Source of the DNA: CAVZCC01 sp963773765
GTDB lineage: Bacteria > Actinomycetota > Acidimicrobiia > Acidimicrobiales > Microtrichaceae
Length of the DNA stretch: 64,000 nucleotides
Assembly: GCA_963773765.1 (NCBI GenBank)
Contig: CAVZCC010000003.1
Coordinates: forward strand, 62,001 to 126,000
Direction of reading: 5' to 3'
Within the stretch, counting starts at the first letter, position 1. Every line of letters starts with the position of its first letter. The translations under genes and the position numbers were made by a program. A model generated the notes under the pieces. The model saw only the letters and a list, made by a program, of their open reading frames with translations. It was not told the DNA's origin and made no database searches. Positions 18,352-27,947 of the stretch are shown piece after piece.

Positions 18352-18846
18352 GTGTCCGCTCCCACTCGTCCCCGGCTCTGCACCAGTGCGGAGGCCAGGC
18401 ACAGGATGCCCTCGGCCCGGCCCAACCCCCCGATCCCCTCGGCCCGGCGACCCTTCACGGTCACCGGCGCGCCGACCACCAGGCCCGAGCGCGTGCTGCA
18501 TCTCCTCACGGCGGGGGGCGAGCTTGGGTCGTTCCGCCACCACCGAGCAGTCGACGTTGACGGGCTCCCATCCCGCCTCCCGCACCAGGCGCAGCACCTC
18601 GGCCAGCAGCACCATGCTGTCCGCGCCGGCCCAGCGCTCCTCGGTGTCCGGGAAGTGCGAGCCCAGGTCGTCCAGGCCTGCTGCCCCCAGCAGGGCCTCG
18701 GCCACGGCGTGGGCCACCACGTCGGCGTCGGAGTGGCCCTCCAGTCCGACCTCGCCGTCGAAGAGGACCCCGCCCAGCACCAGGGGGCGCGACGGGTCCG
18801 GGGAGAACCGGTGCACGTCGAAGCCGTTGCCGATGCGGAAGCTCAC
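18348..18846 (-). CDS. ispF: 2-C-methyl-D-erythritol 2,4-cyclodiphosphate synthase (frameshifted)
   Basis: The GTG at 18846 opens RIGNGFDVHRF (metal ligands D and H), then EGHSDADVVAHAVAEALLGAAGLDDLGSHFPDT, all typical of IspF. An extra base in the CCC run at 18484-18486 breaks the frame. The alternate frame restores GLVVGAPVTVKGRRAEGIGGLGRAEG and LASALVQ to a stop at 18348. Corrected length is about 165 residues, the normal size. It makes the cyclic intermediate of the MEP isoprenoid pathway, and its start overlaps the ispD stop (GTGA). Confidence 0.88.
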
Positions 18847-19562
18847 GGGGTGGAGTCTCCCCCATCCGGGCCCGGCACAGGATCGCCCGCCGCAGCATTG
18901 CCCACCGCAGCGCCGGCCCGCAGCAGGGCCTGGGCCACCACCAGGTCGTGGGCGTCGGTGACCTTCAGGTTGGTGGGCTCGCCGTCGACCAGCACCACCG
19001 TGGCACCGGCCCGCTCCACCAGCCCGGCGTCGTCGGTGGCGTCGTCCCCGCCGGCGTGGGCGGCCCGCAACGCCTCCGCCGAGAACCCCTGCGGGGTCTG
19101 CACCGCCCGCAGGCCGTCGCGGTCCACGACCCCGGCGCCGACCTGGCGGATGGTGTCGGTCACCGCCACCGCGGGCACCACGGCCACCGCGCCGGCCCGG
19201 ACCGCGGCCACCACCCGCTGGAACAACCCCACCGGGGCGAGGGGACGGGCGGCGTCGTGCACCAGCACCACCCCCGCGTCCGGCGGCACCGCGTCCAGCC
19301 CGGCCCGCACCGACGCGGCCCGGGTGTCGCCCCCGGCCACCACCCGGTCGGCGGCGGCCACCACACCGGCGGGGGTGCCGAGCGCCGCCGCGGGCACCAC
19401 CACCACCACGCCGTCACAGGCGGCCCGGGCCGTGGCCGCCGAGCGGTCGATGATCCGCACGCCGTCCAGCGCCTCGAACTGCTTGGCCGCCCCGAAACGC
19501 CGTCCGGACCCACCGGCCACCACGATGCACCACACGCTGCCGGAGGCAGCCGGTGTGACCAT
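18843..19562 (-). CDS. ispD: 2-C-methyl-D-erythritol 4-phosphate cytidylyltransferase
   Basis: From ATG 19562 the protein has 239 residues with the nucleotide-binding loop VVAGGSGRRFGAAKQF, VLVHDAARPL, RAVQTPQGFS and VDGEPTNLKVTDAHD, all IspD signatures. It transfers CMP to MEP in isoprenoid precursor synthesis. The start is uncertain because a 24-bp direct repeat duplicates the first residues; a start in the second copy is the shortest that keeps the whole domain. It is divergent from the Crp/Fnr gene. Confidence 0.92.
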   Translation of the reverse strand: MVTPAASGSVWCIVVAGGSGRRFGAAKQFEALDGVRIIDRSAATARAACDGVVVVVPAAALGTPAGVVAAADRVVAGGDTRAASVRAGLDAVPPDAGVVLVHDAARPLAPVGLFQRVVAAVRAGAVAVVPAVAVTDTIRQVGAGVVDRDGLRAVQTPQGFSAEALRAAHAGGDDATDDAGLVERAGATVVLVDGEPTNLKVTDAHDLVVAQALLRAGAAVGNAAAGDPVPGPDGGDSTP

Positions 19563-19584
19563 GCCGGAGGCAGCCGGTGTGACC
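19537..19584 (-). repeat. 24-bp direct repeat at the ispD start
   Basis: Two copies of a 23-base sequence, each preceded by one variable base, lie at 19538-19560 and 19562-19584. In the ispD frame they encode MVTPAASG-like octapeptides. One copy covers the chosen start codon. Confidence 0.8.
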
Positions 19585-19700
19585 GTGCCGTCGTCTGCTG
19601 GGGGGGCGCTGGGTCCGCTGGACACGGTCCTGCACCGTACCGCCACGCGGCCGCAGCCACCCCGACCGGTTCGCGTCCGGGCGAGACGGGCGTCACTGGC

Positions 19701-19706
19701 TACGAT
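19701..19706 (+). promoter_or_regulatory. Leaderless -10 box of the Crp/Fnr gene
   Basis: TACGAT matches TANNNT and ends seven bases before GTG 19714. Transcription would begin at or next to that codon, which favours it over the ATG at 19705. Confidence 0.5.
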
Positions 19707-19713
19707 GCCGGGA

Positions 19714-20373
19714 GTGACTGACATGGACCTGCTCCGCAACGTCGACCTGTTCGACCAGTTCGACGAGGACGACCACCGTCGCCTGGCCGACGCCGCGGAC
19801 ACGGTGGAGCTCATCCGCAACGACGTCGTGTTCGACGAGGGGTCCGAGGCCGACGCCTGCTACGTGGTGATCGACGGCCGGATCGCCATCTCCAACAAGT
19901 CCATCGACGGCCGGGAGTCCATGGTGGCGCTCATGCAGCGCGGCGACCTCTACGGCGAGATGGGGTTGTTCGACGGGCTGGGACGCTCCGCCGAGGCCCG
20001 GGCCCTGGAGCAGTCCCGGGTCATCAGCATCCCCTACGAGGTCCTCCGGGCCATCTGGGAGGACAAGCCCGAGCTGCTGTGGTCCGTGGTGCGCCTCCTG
20101 AGCCAGCGCATCCGCTCCACCGACGAGGCCCTGGCCGACTCCTTCTTCCTGGACGTGACCGGCCGCACCGCCAAGCACCTGCTGGAACTGGCCGGTGAGC
20201 GGGACGACTTCGAGATCCCCATCACCCAGGAGGAACTGGCCGGCCTGGTCGGCGCCTCCCGCGAGCGGGTCAACAAGGCCATCGCCAGCTTCCTGCGGCT
20301 GGGCTGGATCGAACAGAACGACCGCCAGTACCGCATCCTGAAGCGCCGGGAGCTGGAGATCCGCTCCCGCTGA
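19714..20373 (+). CDS. Crp/Fnr-family transcription regulator
   Basis: About 219 residues: a cyclic-nucleotide-binding fold (residues 10-120, with YVVIDGRIAISN and a phosphate-cassette-like GEMGLFDGLGRSAEARA) and a C-terminal HTH_Crp domain (ITQEELAGLVGASRERVNKAIASFLRLGWIE). The cassette has the GE and RSA elements that hold cAMP in Crp, so a cyclic nucleotide ligand is plausible. The N-terminus has no Cys cluster, so it is not an Fnr-type oxygen sensor. The GTG start at 19714 is chosen from the -10 spacing. The targets are unknown. Confidence 0.9.
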   Translation: MTDMDLLRNVDLFDQFDEDDHRRLADAADTVELIRNDVVFDEGSEADACYVVIDGRIAISNKSIDGRESMVALMQRGDLYGEMGLFDGLGRSAEARALEQSRVISIPYEVLRAIWEDKPELLWSVVRLLSQRIRSTDEALADSFFLDVTGRTAKHLLELAGERDDFEIPITQEELAGLVGASRERVNKAIASFLRLGWIEQNDRQYRILKRRELEIRSR

Positions 20374-20389
20374 GCGGTGCCCGCCCGGG

Positions 20390-21079
20390 TCAGCCGGGCT
20401 GCACCCCGCCCAGGAACGCCAGCGCCCGGTCCCAGGCGTCCGCCGCGTCATCGGGCCGGTGCGACGGCCGTGACGGGTCGTGCACGAACCCGTGGTCGGC
20501 GCCCTCGTAGCGGACCACCGTCGCCCCCGCGGCCTCCAGCGCGTCCACGTCCGCCGGGGGCGTCCACACGTCCACCGTGCCGACCACGGCCATGACCTGG
20601 CAGTCCCCACGGGCCGCGATGGCGTCCAGCGGCTGGCCCTGGCCCGGCCCCGACCAGTCCTCGGGCACACGGATCATCCCGTAGAACCCGACCACCCGGT
20701 CGAACCGCCCGACCCCGGCCGCCTTGAGCGCGTACATGCCGCCCATGCAGAACCCGATCAGGCCGACCCGCTCGCAACCGGTCGCGTCCGCGGCGGCGAC
20801 CGCGTCACCGAGCAGCCGGGCGTCGTCGACCGACCGCAGCGCGGCGGACCGCTCCGCGTACCCCTCGGGGTCCGCCGTCACGCCGTCACCGCGCAGGTCC
20901 TGGCCCGGGAAGGGCTCGATGCAGGCCACCGACCAGCCGGTGCGGGCCGACAGGTCGTGGCACATGGTGCTGAACAGCGGCCGCAGCCCCCAGATGTCCG
21001 GGATGATGACCAGGCCGCGGTCGGCGCCGTCCTGCCGGGCCAGGTGGGCGGGCGTGCCGGAGGGGAGTTCCAGGTCCAT
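20390..21079 (-). CDS. Dienelactone hydrolase-family protein
   Basis: 229 residues from ATG 21079. The alpha/beta-hydrolase core has the Cys nucleophile in GFCMGG, an Asp in VGTVDVWTPP and the His in GADHGF, the Cys-Asp-His triad of dienelactone hydrolases. IIPDIWGLRPLF is the oxyanion-region motif. It should hydrolyse a lactone or ester; the natural substrate is not clear because no catechol pathway lies nearby. Confidence 0.87.
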   Translation of the reverse strand: MDLELPSGTPAHLARQDGADRGLVIIPDIWGLRPLFSTMCHDLSARTGWSVACIEPFPGQDLRGDGVTADPEGYAERSAALRSVDDARLLGDAVAAADATGCERVGLIGFCMGGMYALKAAGVGRFDRVVGFYGMIRVPEDWSGPGQGQPLDAIAARGDCQVMAVVGTVDVWTPPADVDALEAAGATVVRYEGADHGFVHDPSRPSHRPDDAADAWDRALAFLGGVQPG

Positions 21080-21170
21080 GGGGGGCACACTACGGGCGTC
21101 CGAGGCGCGGGCGCAGCGGGTGGACCGGTGCCGGGGCGGGCGGTCGGGCCAGGGCGAGGTGAGCGGCCCG

Positions 21171-21758
21171 TCAGGCCGGCAGCGGGCCGTCGGCCAGGGC
21201 GGCCAGCGTCTCGTCCACCCGCTTCTGGCGGGTGGCGGCGGTCCTGGCCAGGACCAGCCGGTAGAGGGCCTGCTTGCGCCGGCCGGGCCGGCTGGCATCC
21301 CAGGCGGCCCGCAGGTCCGGGTCCGCGTCCAGGGCCGCGGCCAGGTCGTCCGGCTCCTCGAGCGCCTCGACCGGGTCCAGGATCGTCCACGAGCCGTCCG
21401 CCACCGCGGCGTCGATGGTGGCCCGGCCCGTCTCCCGCATCCGGCCCTCCGCCACCATGCGGGCCACCCGCTCCTTGTTGGGCGCCGACCACACGCTGCG
21501 GGGCTTGCGGCGCGCCACCAGCAGCAGGTAGCTGGTGGCGTCGAAGGCGTTGACGGTGGAGTCGATCCAGCCGTGGCAGAGCGCCTCCTCCACCACGTCG
21601 TCGTAGGTCAGCATCCCGGGCCCGGCGGCCTGCTTCCAGACCGTCAGCCACACCGCGTCGGACGTGGCGCCCTCGGCCTCGAGCCAGTCCCGCCAGTCCG
21701 CCAGGGTGCGGGCCACCACCACGCGGCGGCCCTTGTGCTCGGCGGGGTGCTCGCCCAC
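21171..21758 (-). CDS. YdeI/OmdA-family protein
   Basis: 195 residues matching the YdeI family (bacteriocin-protection/OmdA-like): WLTVWKQAAGPGMLTYDDVVEEALCHGWIDST, then RKPRSVWSAPNKERVARMVAEGRM and a C-terminal helical part with WDASRPGRRKQALYRLVLARTAATRQKRVDETL. Biochemical function is not established for the family. It lies eight bases after disA on the same strand, so the two are probably co-transcribed. Confidence 0.8.
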   Translation of the reverse strand: MGEHPAEHKGRRVVVARTLADWRDWLEAEGATSDAVWLTVWKQAAGPGMLTYDDVVEEALCHGWIDSTVNAFDATSYLLLVARRKPRSVWSAPNKERVARMVAEGRMRETGRATIDAAVADGSWTILDPVEALEEPDDLAAALDADPDLRAAWDASRPGRRKQALYRLVLARTAATRQKRVDETLAALADGPLPA

Positions 21759-21765
21759 GGGCCGC

Positions 21766-22839
21766 TCAGGTGTAGCGGTCGAGGATGCTGGACTCCGCGA
21801 TGCGGGCCAGCGCCTCCTTGACCGTGACGGCCCAGTGCTCGCTCACACCGTCGATCGCCGTCAGGTCCTCCACCGAGGCCCGGCTGAGCTTCTCGAGCGA
21901 CCCGCAGTGCTCGATCAGCTTGTCCGCCAGGTCCTCCGGCATGCGGGGGATGCGGGCCAGCATGCGGTAGCCGCGGGGCTGGATGGGCGAGTCCAGCTCG
22001 TCGGTCTGGCCCGAGAGGTGCAGCGCGTGCGCCACCTCCTCCGCGTCCAGCAGGTGGTCCATGTCCAGGTCCGACAACGTGTCGATGGCCTGCTCCAGGT
22101 CCCACGACGCGTCGGACTGGAAGTAGTCGAGCACCACCAGGCGGCGCTCGTCCTCCACCCCGGCCATGAGCTCCCGCAGCTGCAGGCGAACCAGCCGGCC
22201 GTCCGTGCCCAGCTCCACCAGGTAGCGCTCGATCTCGTCCGAGATGCGGGCCACCAGCTCCGCCCGCTGCAGCAGGGTGACCACGTCCTTGAGGGTGACC
22301 AGGTCCTCCACCTCCAGCGAGGTGAGGTTGGCGGACTCCTCGTCCACCCGCTGCTTGTAGCGCTCCAGGGTCTGCAGGGCCTGGTTGCAGCGGCTGAGGA
22401 TGGCCGTGATCGGCTCCAGCTGGTAGCGGGCGGTCTTGGTGTAGACGGTCACGACGGCCATGTCCTCCGACACCGAGATGACCGGGACGCCGATGGAACG
22501 GGCCACCCGCTCCGCGGTGCGGTGCCGGGTGCCGGTCTCCTCCGTGGGGACGTTGGGGTTGGGCACCAGGTGCACGTTGGCCCGTGCGATGTAGCCCGAG
22601 TCCGGGGTCAGGACGATGGCGCCGTCGGTCTTGGCCAGCTCGGACAGGCGCTGGGGGGAGAAGGCGGCGTTGACCAGGAACCCGCCGGAGGAGATGTTGA
22701 GCACCTCCGGGCCGTCACCGATCACGATGAGCGCACCCATGCCGGCCTTGAGGATCCGGTCCAGGCCCTCCCGCAGCGGCTGGCCAGGGGCGACCTTGGC
22801 CAGAGCGGCGACGAGCTCCGGGTTCTGACGAAGGGCCAC
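21766..22839 (-). CDS. disA: DNA integrity scanning diadenylate cyclase
   Basis: 357 residues, the usual DisA length. The N-terminal DAC domain carries DGAIVL and GTRHRTAERVA, which bind ATP and metal, so c-di-AMP synthesis is expected. A helical linker (about 150-290) and a C-terminal HhH domain (SLEKLSRASVEDLTAIDGVSEHWA) bind branched DNA. It lies next to radA on the same strand, the classic pairing in which RadA restrains DisA. The GTG 22839 follows TAGACT by six bases, so the transcript is likely leaderless and separate from radA. Confidence 0.96.
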   Translation of the reverse strand: MALRQNPELVAALAKVAPGQPLREGLDRILKAGMGALIVIGDGPEVLNISSGGFLVNAAFSPQRLSELAKTDGAIVLTPDSGYIARANVHLVPNPNVPTEETGTRHRTAERVARSIGVPVISVSEDMAVVTVYTKTARYQLEPITAILSRCNQALQTLERYKQRVDEESANLTSLEVEDLVTLKDVVTLLQRAELVARISDEIERYLVELGTDGRLVRLQLRELMAGVEDERRLVVLDYFQSDASWDLEQAIDTLSDLDMDHLLDAEEVAHALHLSGQTDELDSPIQPRGYRMLARIPRMPEDLADKLIEHCGSLEKLSRASVEDLTAIDGVSEHWAVTVKEALARIAESSILDRYT

Positions 22840-22845
22840 GGCGGC

Positions 22846-22851
22846 AGTCTA
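22846..22851 (-). promoter_or_regulatory. Leaderless -10 box of disA
   Basis: TAGACT on the minus strand ends six bases before GTG 22839. It lies in the 125-base gap after radA, so disA may have its own promoter. Confidence 0.5.
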
Positions 22852-22964
22852 GGGCGCAATCCCGCTCCCCAGACGGGGCGGGGGCGAGTTTCGGGGCCGT
22901 GGCGCCGGGCGCGGCCGGCGTTCGGTGGACCCCGCCGGTCGGTGCCGTCGGCCGGTCCCGCTGG

Positions 22965-24321
22965 TCAGTCCCGGCGCAGGCCCAGCAGGTCCAGTGCGGC
23001 GGGCAGCGTGGGCACCCGCAGGACCTCCATGTCCACGTCCGTGGGTGGGGCGGACCGGGGCACCACCGCGGTGCGGAACCCCATGCGGGCCGCCTCCGAC
23101 AGGCGGCGGTCCAGCCGGTTGACCTGGCGCAGCTCCCCGCCCAGGCCGACCTCCGCGCACGCCACCACGTCCGGCGGCACGGCCAGGCCGCTGAACGACG
23201 ACGCCACGGCCAGGCAGATGGCCAGGTCCGCGCCCGGCTCCACCACACGCACCCCGCCGACGGTCATGGCGTAGACGTCCATGGGGCCCACCGCCACGTT
23301 GGCCCGCTGCTGCAGCACCGCCAGCAGGAGGGCGACCCGGCCGCTCTCCAGGCCCTGCACGGACCGGCGGGGCTGGGCCAGCGTGGAGGCCGACACCAGC
23401 GACTGGACCTCCACCAGCAGGGGGCGGTGGCCCTCCACCGCAGGGGTGACGACCGAGCCGGGCACGCCGGGCCGGCGGTCGCCCAGGAACATGGACGACG
23501 GGTCCGGCACGGCGTCCAGGCCGGTGCCGCCGACGGAGAACAGGCCGATCTCCTCCGTGGAGCCGAACCGGTGCTTGGAGGCCCGCAGCAGCCGCAGGGC
23601 GTGGTGGCGGTCGCCCTCCATGGACAGCACGGTGTCCACCACGTGCTCCAGCACCCGCGGCCCGGACAGCTGGCCGTCCTTGGTGACGTGGCCGACCAGC
23701 ACCATGGTGGTGCCGGAGGTCTTGGCCGCCTGCACCAGCCGGTGGGCGCACTCCCGCACCTGGGTGACGGACCCGGGGGCGCTCTGGAACTGCGGGTCGT
23801 GCAGGGTCTGCACGGAGTCCACCACGCACAGGTCGGGCTGGATGGCCTCCAGGTGGACCAGCAGGTTGGGCAGCGCCGTCTCCGCGGCCAGGAGGAGGTG
23901 GTCGTCCAGGGCGTCCAGGCGCTCGGCCCGCAACCGGACCTGGTCCACCGACTCCTCCCCGGTGACGTACAGGACGGTGGCGCCGGCGCGGGCCCGGGCG
24001 GCCAGGAGCTGCAGCACCAGCGTGGACTTGCCCACGCCGGGCTCGCCCCCCAGCAGCGTGACGCTGCCCGGGACCAGGCCACCGCCCAGGACGCGGTCGA
24101 ACTCGGACACGCCGGTGGGGACGGGACGGCCCTCCGTGGCGGCCAGGCGGGTGATGGGGGTGGGCGCGGTGGGCGGGGCCAGCGGGAACGGCGCCGGGTC
24201 CGCCACCTCCAGCTCCTCCGACAGGGTGTTCCAGTCCCCGCAGCCGGCGCAGCGCCCGGACCACTTGGGGGCGCCCGGCGCCGCAGCTCATGCACCGGAA
24301 GACGGTTCGGGAACGGGCCAT
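22965..24321 (-). CDS. radA: DNA repair protein RadA (frameshift in zinc finger)
   Basis: ATG 24321 opens RTVFRCMSCGA, the first half of the RadA zinc finger. An extra base in the run near 24280 shifts the frame, after which PKWSGRCAGCGDWNTL completes a C-x2-C...C-x2-C finger. Walker A is GEPGVGKST, the ATPase core is VLYVTGEES and VDSVQTL, and the RadA motif reads KHRFG rather than KNRFG. The C-terminal Lon-like domain is intact (VGGVRVVEPGADLAI, GEVGLGGELR-like). It is a branch-migration helicase for recombination. TAGGGT lies six bases before the ATG. Confidence 0.93.
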
Positions 24322-24362
24322 GTGCGCACCCTACGGGGGCGGTGCGACACCCAGGGGGAGTG

Positions 24363-25189
24363 TCAGGCCGACGGGTTCGGGGCCGACGGGTCCGGGGCCG
24401 ACGGGTCCCGGTCCGGGGCCGCCCGACGGCGGCGGGTGCGGACCAGGCCGACGACCAGCACCACCAGGGCCAGGACCAACAGGACGGCCGCCGCGCCCAG
24501 CAGCGCCCTGGTGCGGCCCTTGGCCACCGACGACGCCGACCGGGCGTCCTCGGACGTGGCCGTCCCGCCGGTCAGCGGCACCGTCCACTCGGCCCGGCCG
24601 GACCGGAGCGTCCCGTTGGTGTCCGGAGCGTCGCCGGGGAGCCGGACCGACAGGGTGAGGGTGGCGGCGTCCGCATCGGCGGTGCCCAGAGCGGCCAGCT
24701 CCTCCGGTGTCCGGCCCAGGGCCAGCCCGCCCAGCGCCGCGGTCAGGTCCGGGTCGCCGAACTGGGCCGGGTCGCCGGTGACCCGGATGTCGGCCCGGAA
24801 CCGGTAGTCGGTGGAGGCCAGGGCGTCGGTCACGTCCAGGCCCACGTCCCGGAACACGCCGTCGCGCCCCCGACCTCGGCCAGGACGGAGGCGAGCTCGT
24901 CGGGCGAGGCGAATCGGCGCCGGACCCGGATGCGCAGGCCTCCGCCGTCGACCTCCTCGGCCGGCTCCGCGGTCCAGCCCGCCGTGGCCAGGTCCTGGAA
25001 GGAGAGCTGCGCGGGGTCGCCGAGCTGGGTCGCCGCCTCCGCGTCCAACGAGGCGGTGACGGTGACGGTGCCGGACCCGTCGGGGCGGACGTCCACGCCC
25101 ACCACCACCTCGGTCCGGCACCCGGCCACCACCAGCACCAGCGCGGCGCAGGCCAGCCAGCGCAGGGGACGACGGGGGGCGACGGGCAC
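24363..25189 (-). CDS. LppM-like lipoprotein with C-terminal membrane helix (frameshifted)
   Basis: A signal sequence ends in lipobox VVAGC, followed by RTEVVVGVDVRPDGSGTVTVTASLDAEA, like the LppM domain of mycobacteria. A base missing from the G run near 24873 breaks the frame; the next frame supplies DGVFRDVGLDVTDALAS and a second half, one membrane helix (LLGAAAVLLVLALVVLVVGLV) and a basic Pro/Ser tail. Corrected length is about 275 residues. GTG 25189 lies seven bases after TAGGTT, which favours it over the TTG at 25198. LppM in mycobacteria affects phagosome handling; the role here is unknown. Confidence 0.75.
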
Positions 25190-25196
25190 GGCGGGC

Positions 25197-25202
25197 AACC
25201 TA
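25197..25202 (-). promoter_or_regulatory. Leaderless -10 box of the LppM-like gene
   Basis: TAGGTT ends seven bases before GTG 25189. The longer frame starting at TTG 25198 would begin inside this box, so the GTG is preferred. Confidence 0.5.
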
Positions 25203-25227
25203 GCGCCGGAGGGTGGCCCGGACGCGG

Positions 25228-25255
25228 CTGCGGCCGGCCCGGAGGCCGGCCGCAG
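25228..25255 (-). terminator. Strong hairpin after clpC
   Basis: CTGCGGCCGGC (25228-25238) and GCCGGCCGCAG (25245-25255) form a perfect 11-bp stem with a 6-base loop, 25 bases past the clpC stop. It probably ends the clpC transcript. Confidence 0.7.
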
Positions 25256-25279
25256 TGCGACGTTCTGATGGGGCCGGGA

Positions 25280-27808
25280 TCACTCGCCGCCGGTGGCGGC
25301 GAGCTCCTCCAGTGGTGGCGGGGTGAAGCCCTCCACCGCACGGAACACGGTGTGGAGGTTGCCCTCGTCCTCCGGGTCCGGCTCCACGTCCACGACGATG
25401 GTCTGCCCGGCGCGGAACTCCTTCCAGAGGAGGCGCTCCGACAGCGGGTCCTCCACCATGCGCTGGATGGCACGGCGCAACGGCCGGGCACCCAGGGTGG
25501 GGTCGTAGCCCCGCTCGCCCAGGAACACCTTGGCGGCAGGGGTGACCTCCAGGCCCATGCCCTGGGCGGCCATCTGCCCGATGACCCGGTGCATCATCAG
25601 GTCCACGATGGACGTGACCTCGTCCTGGGACAGCTCGTGGAACACGATGACGTCGTCGATGCGGTTGAGGAACTCGGGCCGGAAGTGCTGCTTGAGCGCG
25701 TCGTTGACCTTCTCCTTCATGCGCTCGTAGCTGACGGCCTCGTCCCGCTTGGAGAAGCCGATGTTGGCCTTGCGCAGGTCCGCCGTGCCCAGGTTGGAGG
25801 TCATGATGAGCACGGTGTTGCGGAAGTCCACCGAACGGCCCTGGGAGTCGGTCAGGCGGCCTTCCTCCAGGATCTGCAGCAGCGTGTTGAACACGTCCGG
25901 GTGGGCCTTCTCGATCTCGTCGAAGAGGACCACGGAGAACGGCTTGCGGCGGACGGCCTCCGTGAGCTGGCCGCCCTCCTCGTAGCCCACGTAGCCGGGG
26001 GGCGAGCCCACCAGGCGGCTGACGGTGTGCTTCTCCATGTACTCGGACATGTCCAGGGCGATCATGGCCTGGTCGTCGCCGAAGAGGAACTCCGCCAGCG
26101 TCTTGGCCAGCTCGGTCTTGCCCACGCCGGAGGGGCCCAGGAAGATGAACGAGCCCGACGGGCGCTTGGGGTCCTTGAGGCCGGCCCGGGTGCGGCGGAT
26201 GGCCTGGGAGACGGCGTGGATGGCGTCCTCCTGGCCCACGACCCGCTTGTGGAGCTCGTCCTCCATGCGGAGGAGCTTGGTGGTCTCCTCCTCGGTGAGC
26301 TTGTACACGGGGATGCCGGTCCACATGGACAGGACCTCGGCGATGGCTTCCTCGTCGACCTCGTCGAAGAGGTCCACGCCGGCGGCCTTCATCTCCGCGT
26401 CCTTGTCCTCCTTCTTGGCCAGGAGCTCCTTCTCCCGGTCCCGGAGCTCACCTGCGGCCTCGAAGTCCTGGGACTCCACCGCGTCCTTCTTGGACTTGAC
26501 CACGTCCGCCAGCTCGTTCTCGATCTCGCGGTAGTCCGGTGGGGTCTGCATGCGGCGGATGCGCAGGCGGGAGCCCGCCTCGTCGATGAGGTCGATGGCC
26601 TTGTCCGGCAGGAACCGGTCCGAGATGTAGCGGTCCGCCAGGTTGGCGGCGGCCACGAGGGCCTGGTCGGTGATGGTGACCCGGTGGTGCTGCTCGTAGC
26701 GCTCCCGCAGGCCCTTGAGGATCTCGATGGTGTGGGCCACGGACGGCTCGTCCACCACGACCTTCTGGAAGCGGCGCTCCAGCGCCGCGTCCTTCTCCAG
26801 GTGCTTGCGGTACTCGTCCAGCGTGGTGGCACCGATGGTCTGGAGCTCACCACGGGCCAGCATGGGCTTGAGGATGCTGGCGGCGTCGATGGCGCCCTCT
26901 GCGGCACCGGCACCGACGAGGGTGTGGATCTCGTCGATGAAGAGGATGATGTCGCCCCGGGTCTTGATCTCCTTGAGCACCTTCTTGAGGCGCTCCTCGA
27001 AGTCTCCGCGGTAGCGGGAGCCGGCCACCAGGGCACCCAGGTCCAGGGTGTAGAGCTGCTTGCCCTGGAGGGTCTCCGGGACCTGGTCCGCGGCGATGGC
27101 CTGGGCCAGGCCCTCCACGATGGCGGTCTTGCCCACACCGGGCTCGCCCACCAGGACCGGGTTGTTCTTGGTGCGGCGCGACAGCACCTGCATCATGCGC
27201 TCGGTCTCGCGGTCCCGGCCGATGACCGGGTCCAGCTTCTTGTCACGGGCCAGCTGGGTGAAGTTGCGGCCGAACTGGTCCAGCACCAGGGACCCCGACG
27301 GGGTCTCCGAGCCGGAGCCACCGCCGGCGGAGGCCTTCTCCCCGCTCTGGGGCTGGCTGCCCTGGGCACCGGGGTAGCCGGACAGGAGCTGGATGACCTG
27401 CTGGCGGACGCGGGACAGGTCCGCTCCGAGCTTGACCAGCACCTGGGCCGCGACGCCCTCACCCTCACGGATGAGGCCGAGCAGGATGTGCTCGGTGCCG
27501 ATGTAGTTGTGGCCCAGCTGCAGGGCCTCCCGCAGCGACAGCTCCAGGACCTTCTTGGCCCGGGGCGTGAAGGGGATGTGCCCGGACGGCGAGGAGCCGC
27601 CCTGGCCGATGATCTCCTCCACCTGCTGGCGCACGGCCTCCAGCGAGATGCCGAGGGACTCCAGGGCCTTGGCCGCGACGCCCTCACCCTCGTGGATGAG
27701 GCCGAGCAGGATGTGCTCGGTACCGATGTAGTTGTGGTTGAGGAGCCGAGCTTCCTCTTGGGCAAGCACGACAACCCGACGGGCTCTGTCGGTGAATCGT
27801 TCGAACAC
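25280..27808 (-). CDS. clpC: ATP-dependent Clp protease ATP-binding subunit ClpC
   Basis: 842 residues from GTG 27808 (FERFTDRARRVVVLAQEEA), preceded by GGGAGG. Two Clp-N repeats (YIGTEHILLGLIHEGEGVAAKALESLG and its second copy), AAA-1 with Walker A GEPGVGKTA, a UVR/M segment around residues 425-460, AAA-2 with GPSGVGKTE and a C-terminal D2-small domain are in the right order. It unfolds proteins for ClpP. No clpP lies nearby. The open frame extends further upstream only because the GC-rich leader lacks stops. Confidence 0.97.
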   Translation of the reverse strand: MFERFTDRARRVVVLAQEEARLLNHNYIGTEHILLGLIHEGEGVAAKALESLGISLEAVRQQVEEIIGQGGSSPSGHIPFTPRAKKVLELSLREALQLGHNYIGTEHILLGLIREGEGVAAQVLVKLGADLSRVRQQVIQLLSGYPGAQGSQPQSGEKASAGGGSGSETPSGSLVLDQFGRNFTQLARDKKLDPVIGRDRETERMMQVLSRRTKNNPVLVGEPGVGKTAIVEGLAQAIAADQVPETLQGKQLYTLDLGALVAGSRYRGDFEERLKKVLKEIKTRGDIILFIDEIHTLVGAGAAEGAIDAASILKPMLARGELQTIGATTLDEYRKHLEKDAALERRFQKVVVDEPSVAHTIEILKGLRERYEQHHRVTITDQALVAAANLADRYISDRFLPDKAIDLIDEAGSRLRIRRMQTPPDYREIENELADVVKSKKDAVESQDFEAAGELRDREKELLAKKEDKDAEMKAAGVDLFDEVDEEAIAEVLSMWTGIPVYKLTEEETTKLLRMEDELHKRVVGQEDAIHAVSQAIRRTRAGLKDPKRPSGSFIFLGPSGVGKTELAKTLAEFLFGDDQAMIALDMSEYMEKHTVSRLVGSPPGYVGYEEGGQLTEAVRRKPFSVVLFDEIEKAHPDVFNTLLQILEEGRLTDSQGRSVDFRNTVLIMTSNLGTADLRKANIGFSKRDEAVSYERMKEKVNDALKQHFRPEFLNRIDDVIVFHELSQDEVTSIVDLMMHRVIGQMAAQGMGLEVTPAAKVFLGERGYDPTLGARPLRRAIQRMVEDPLSERLLWKEFRAGQTIVVDVEPDPEDEGNLHTVFRAVEGFTPPPLEELAATGGE

Positions 27809-27947
27809 GGTGCTGCCTCCCGAAAGACGTTGGATCAGTGTAACGCCCGGCCCGGACAAGCCGTTCCCGCCCCGGCCCCGATCCTCAGCATCATGCGTCA
27901 CACCGCCCCGGAGGGCTCCCGCATGGGGTCGGGGCGGGCCGGGCCTG

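Noticed and set aside
17317..20373. A very long frame (1,018 residues) opposite rlmB, ispF and ispD
   Set aside because: It is the low-stop shadow of GC-rich genes: Arg/Ala/Gly/His-rich, no domain. Only its last part, the Crp/Fnr gene, is real.
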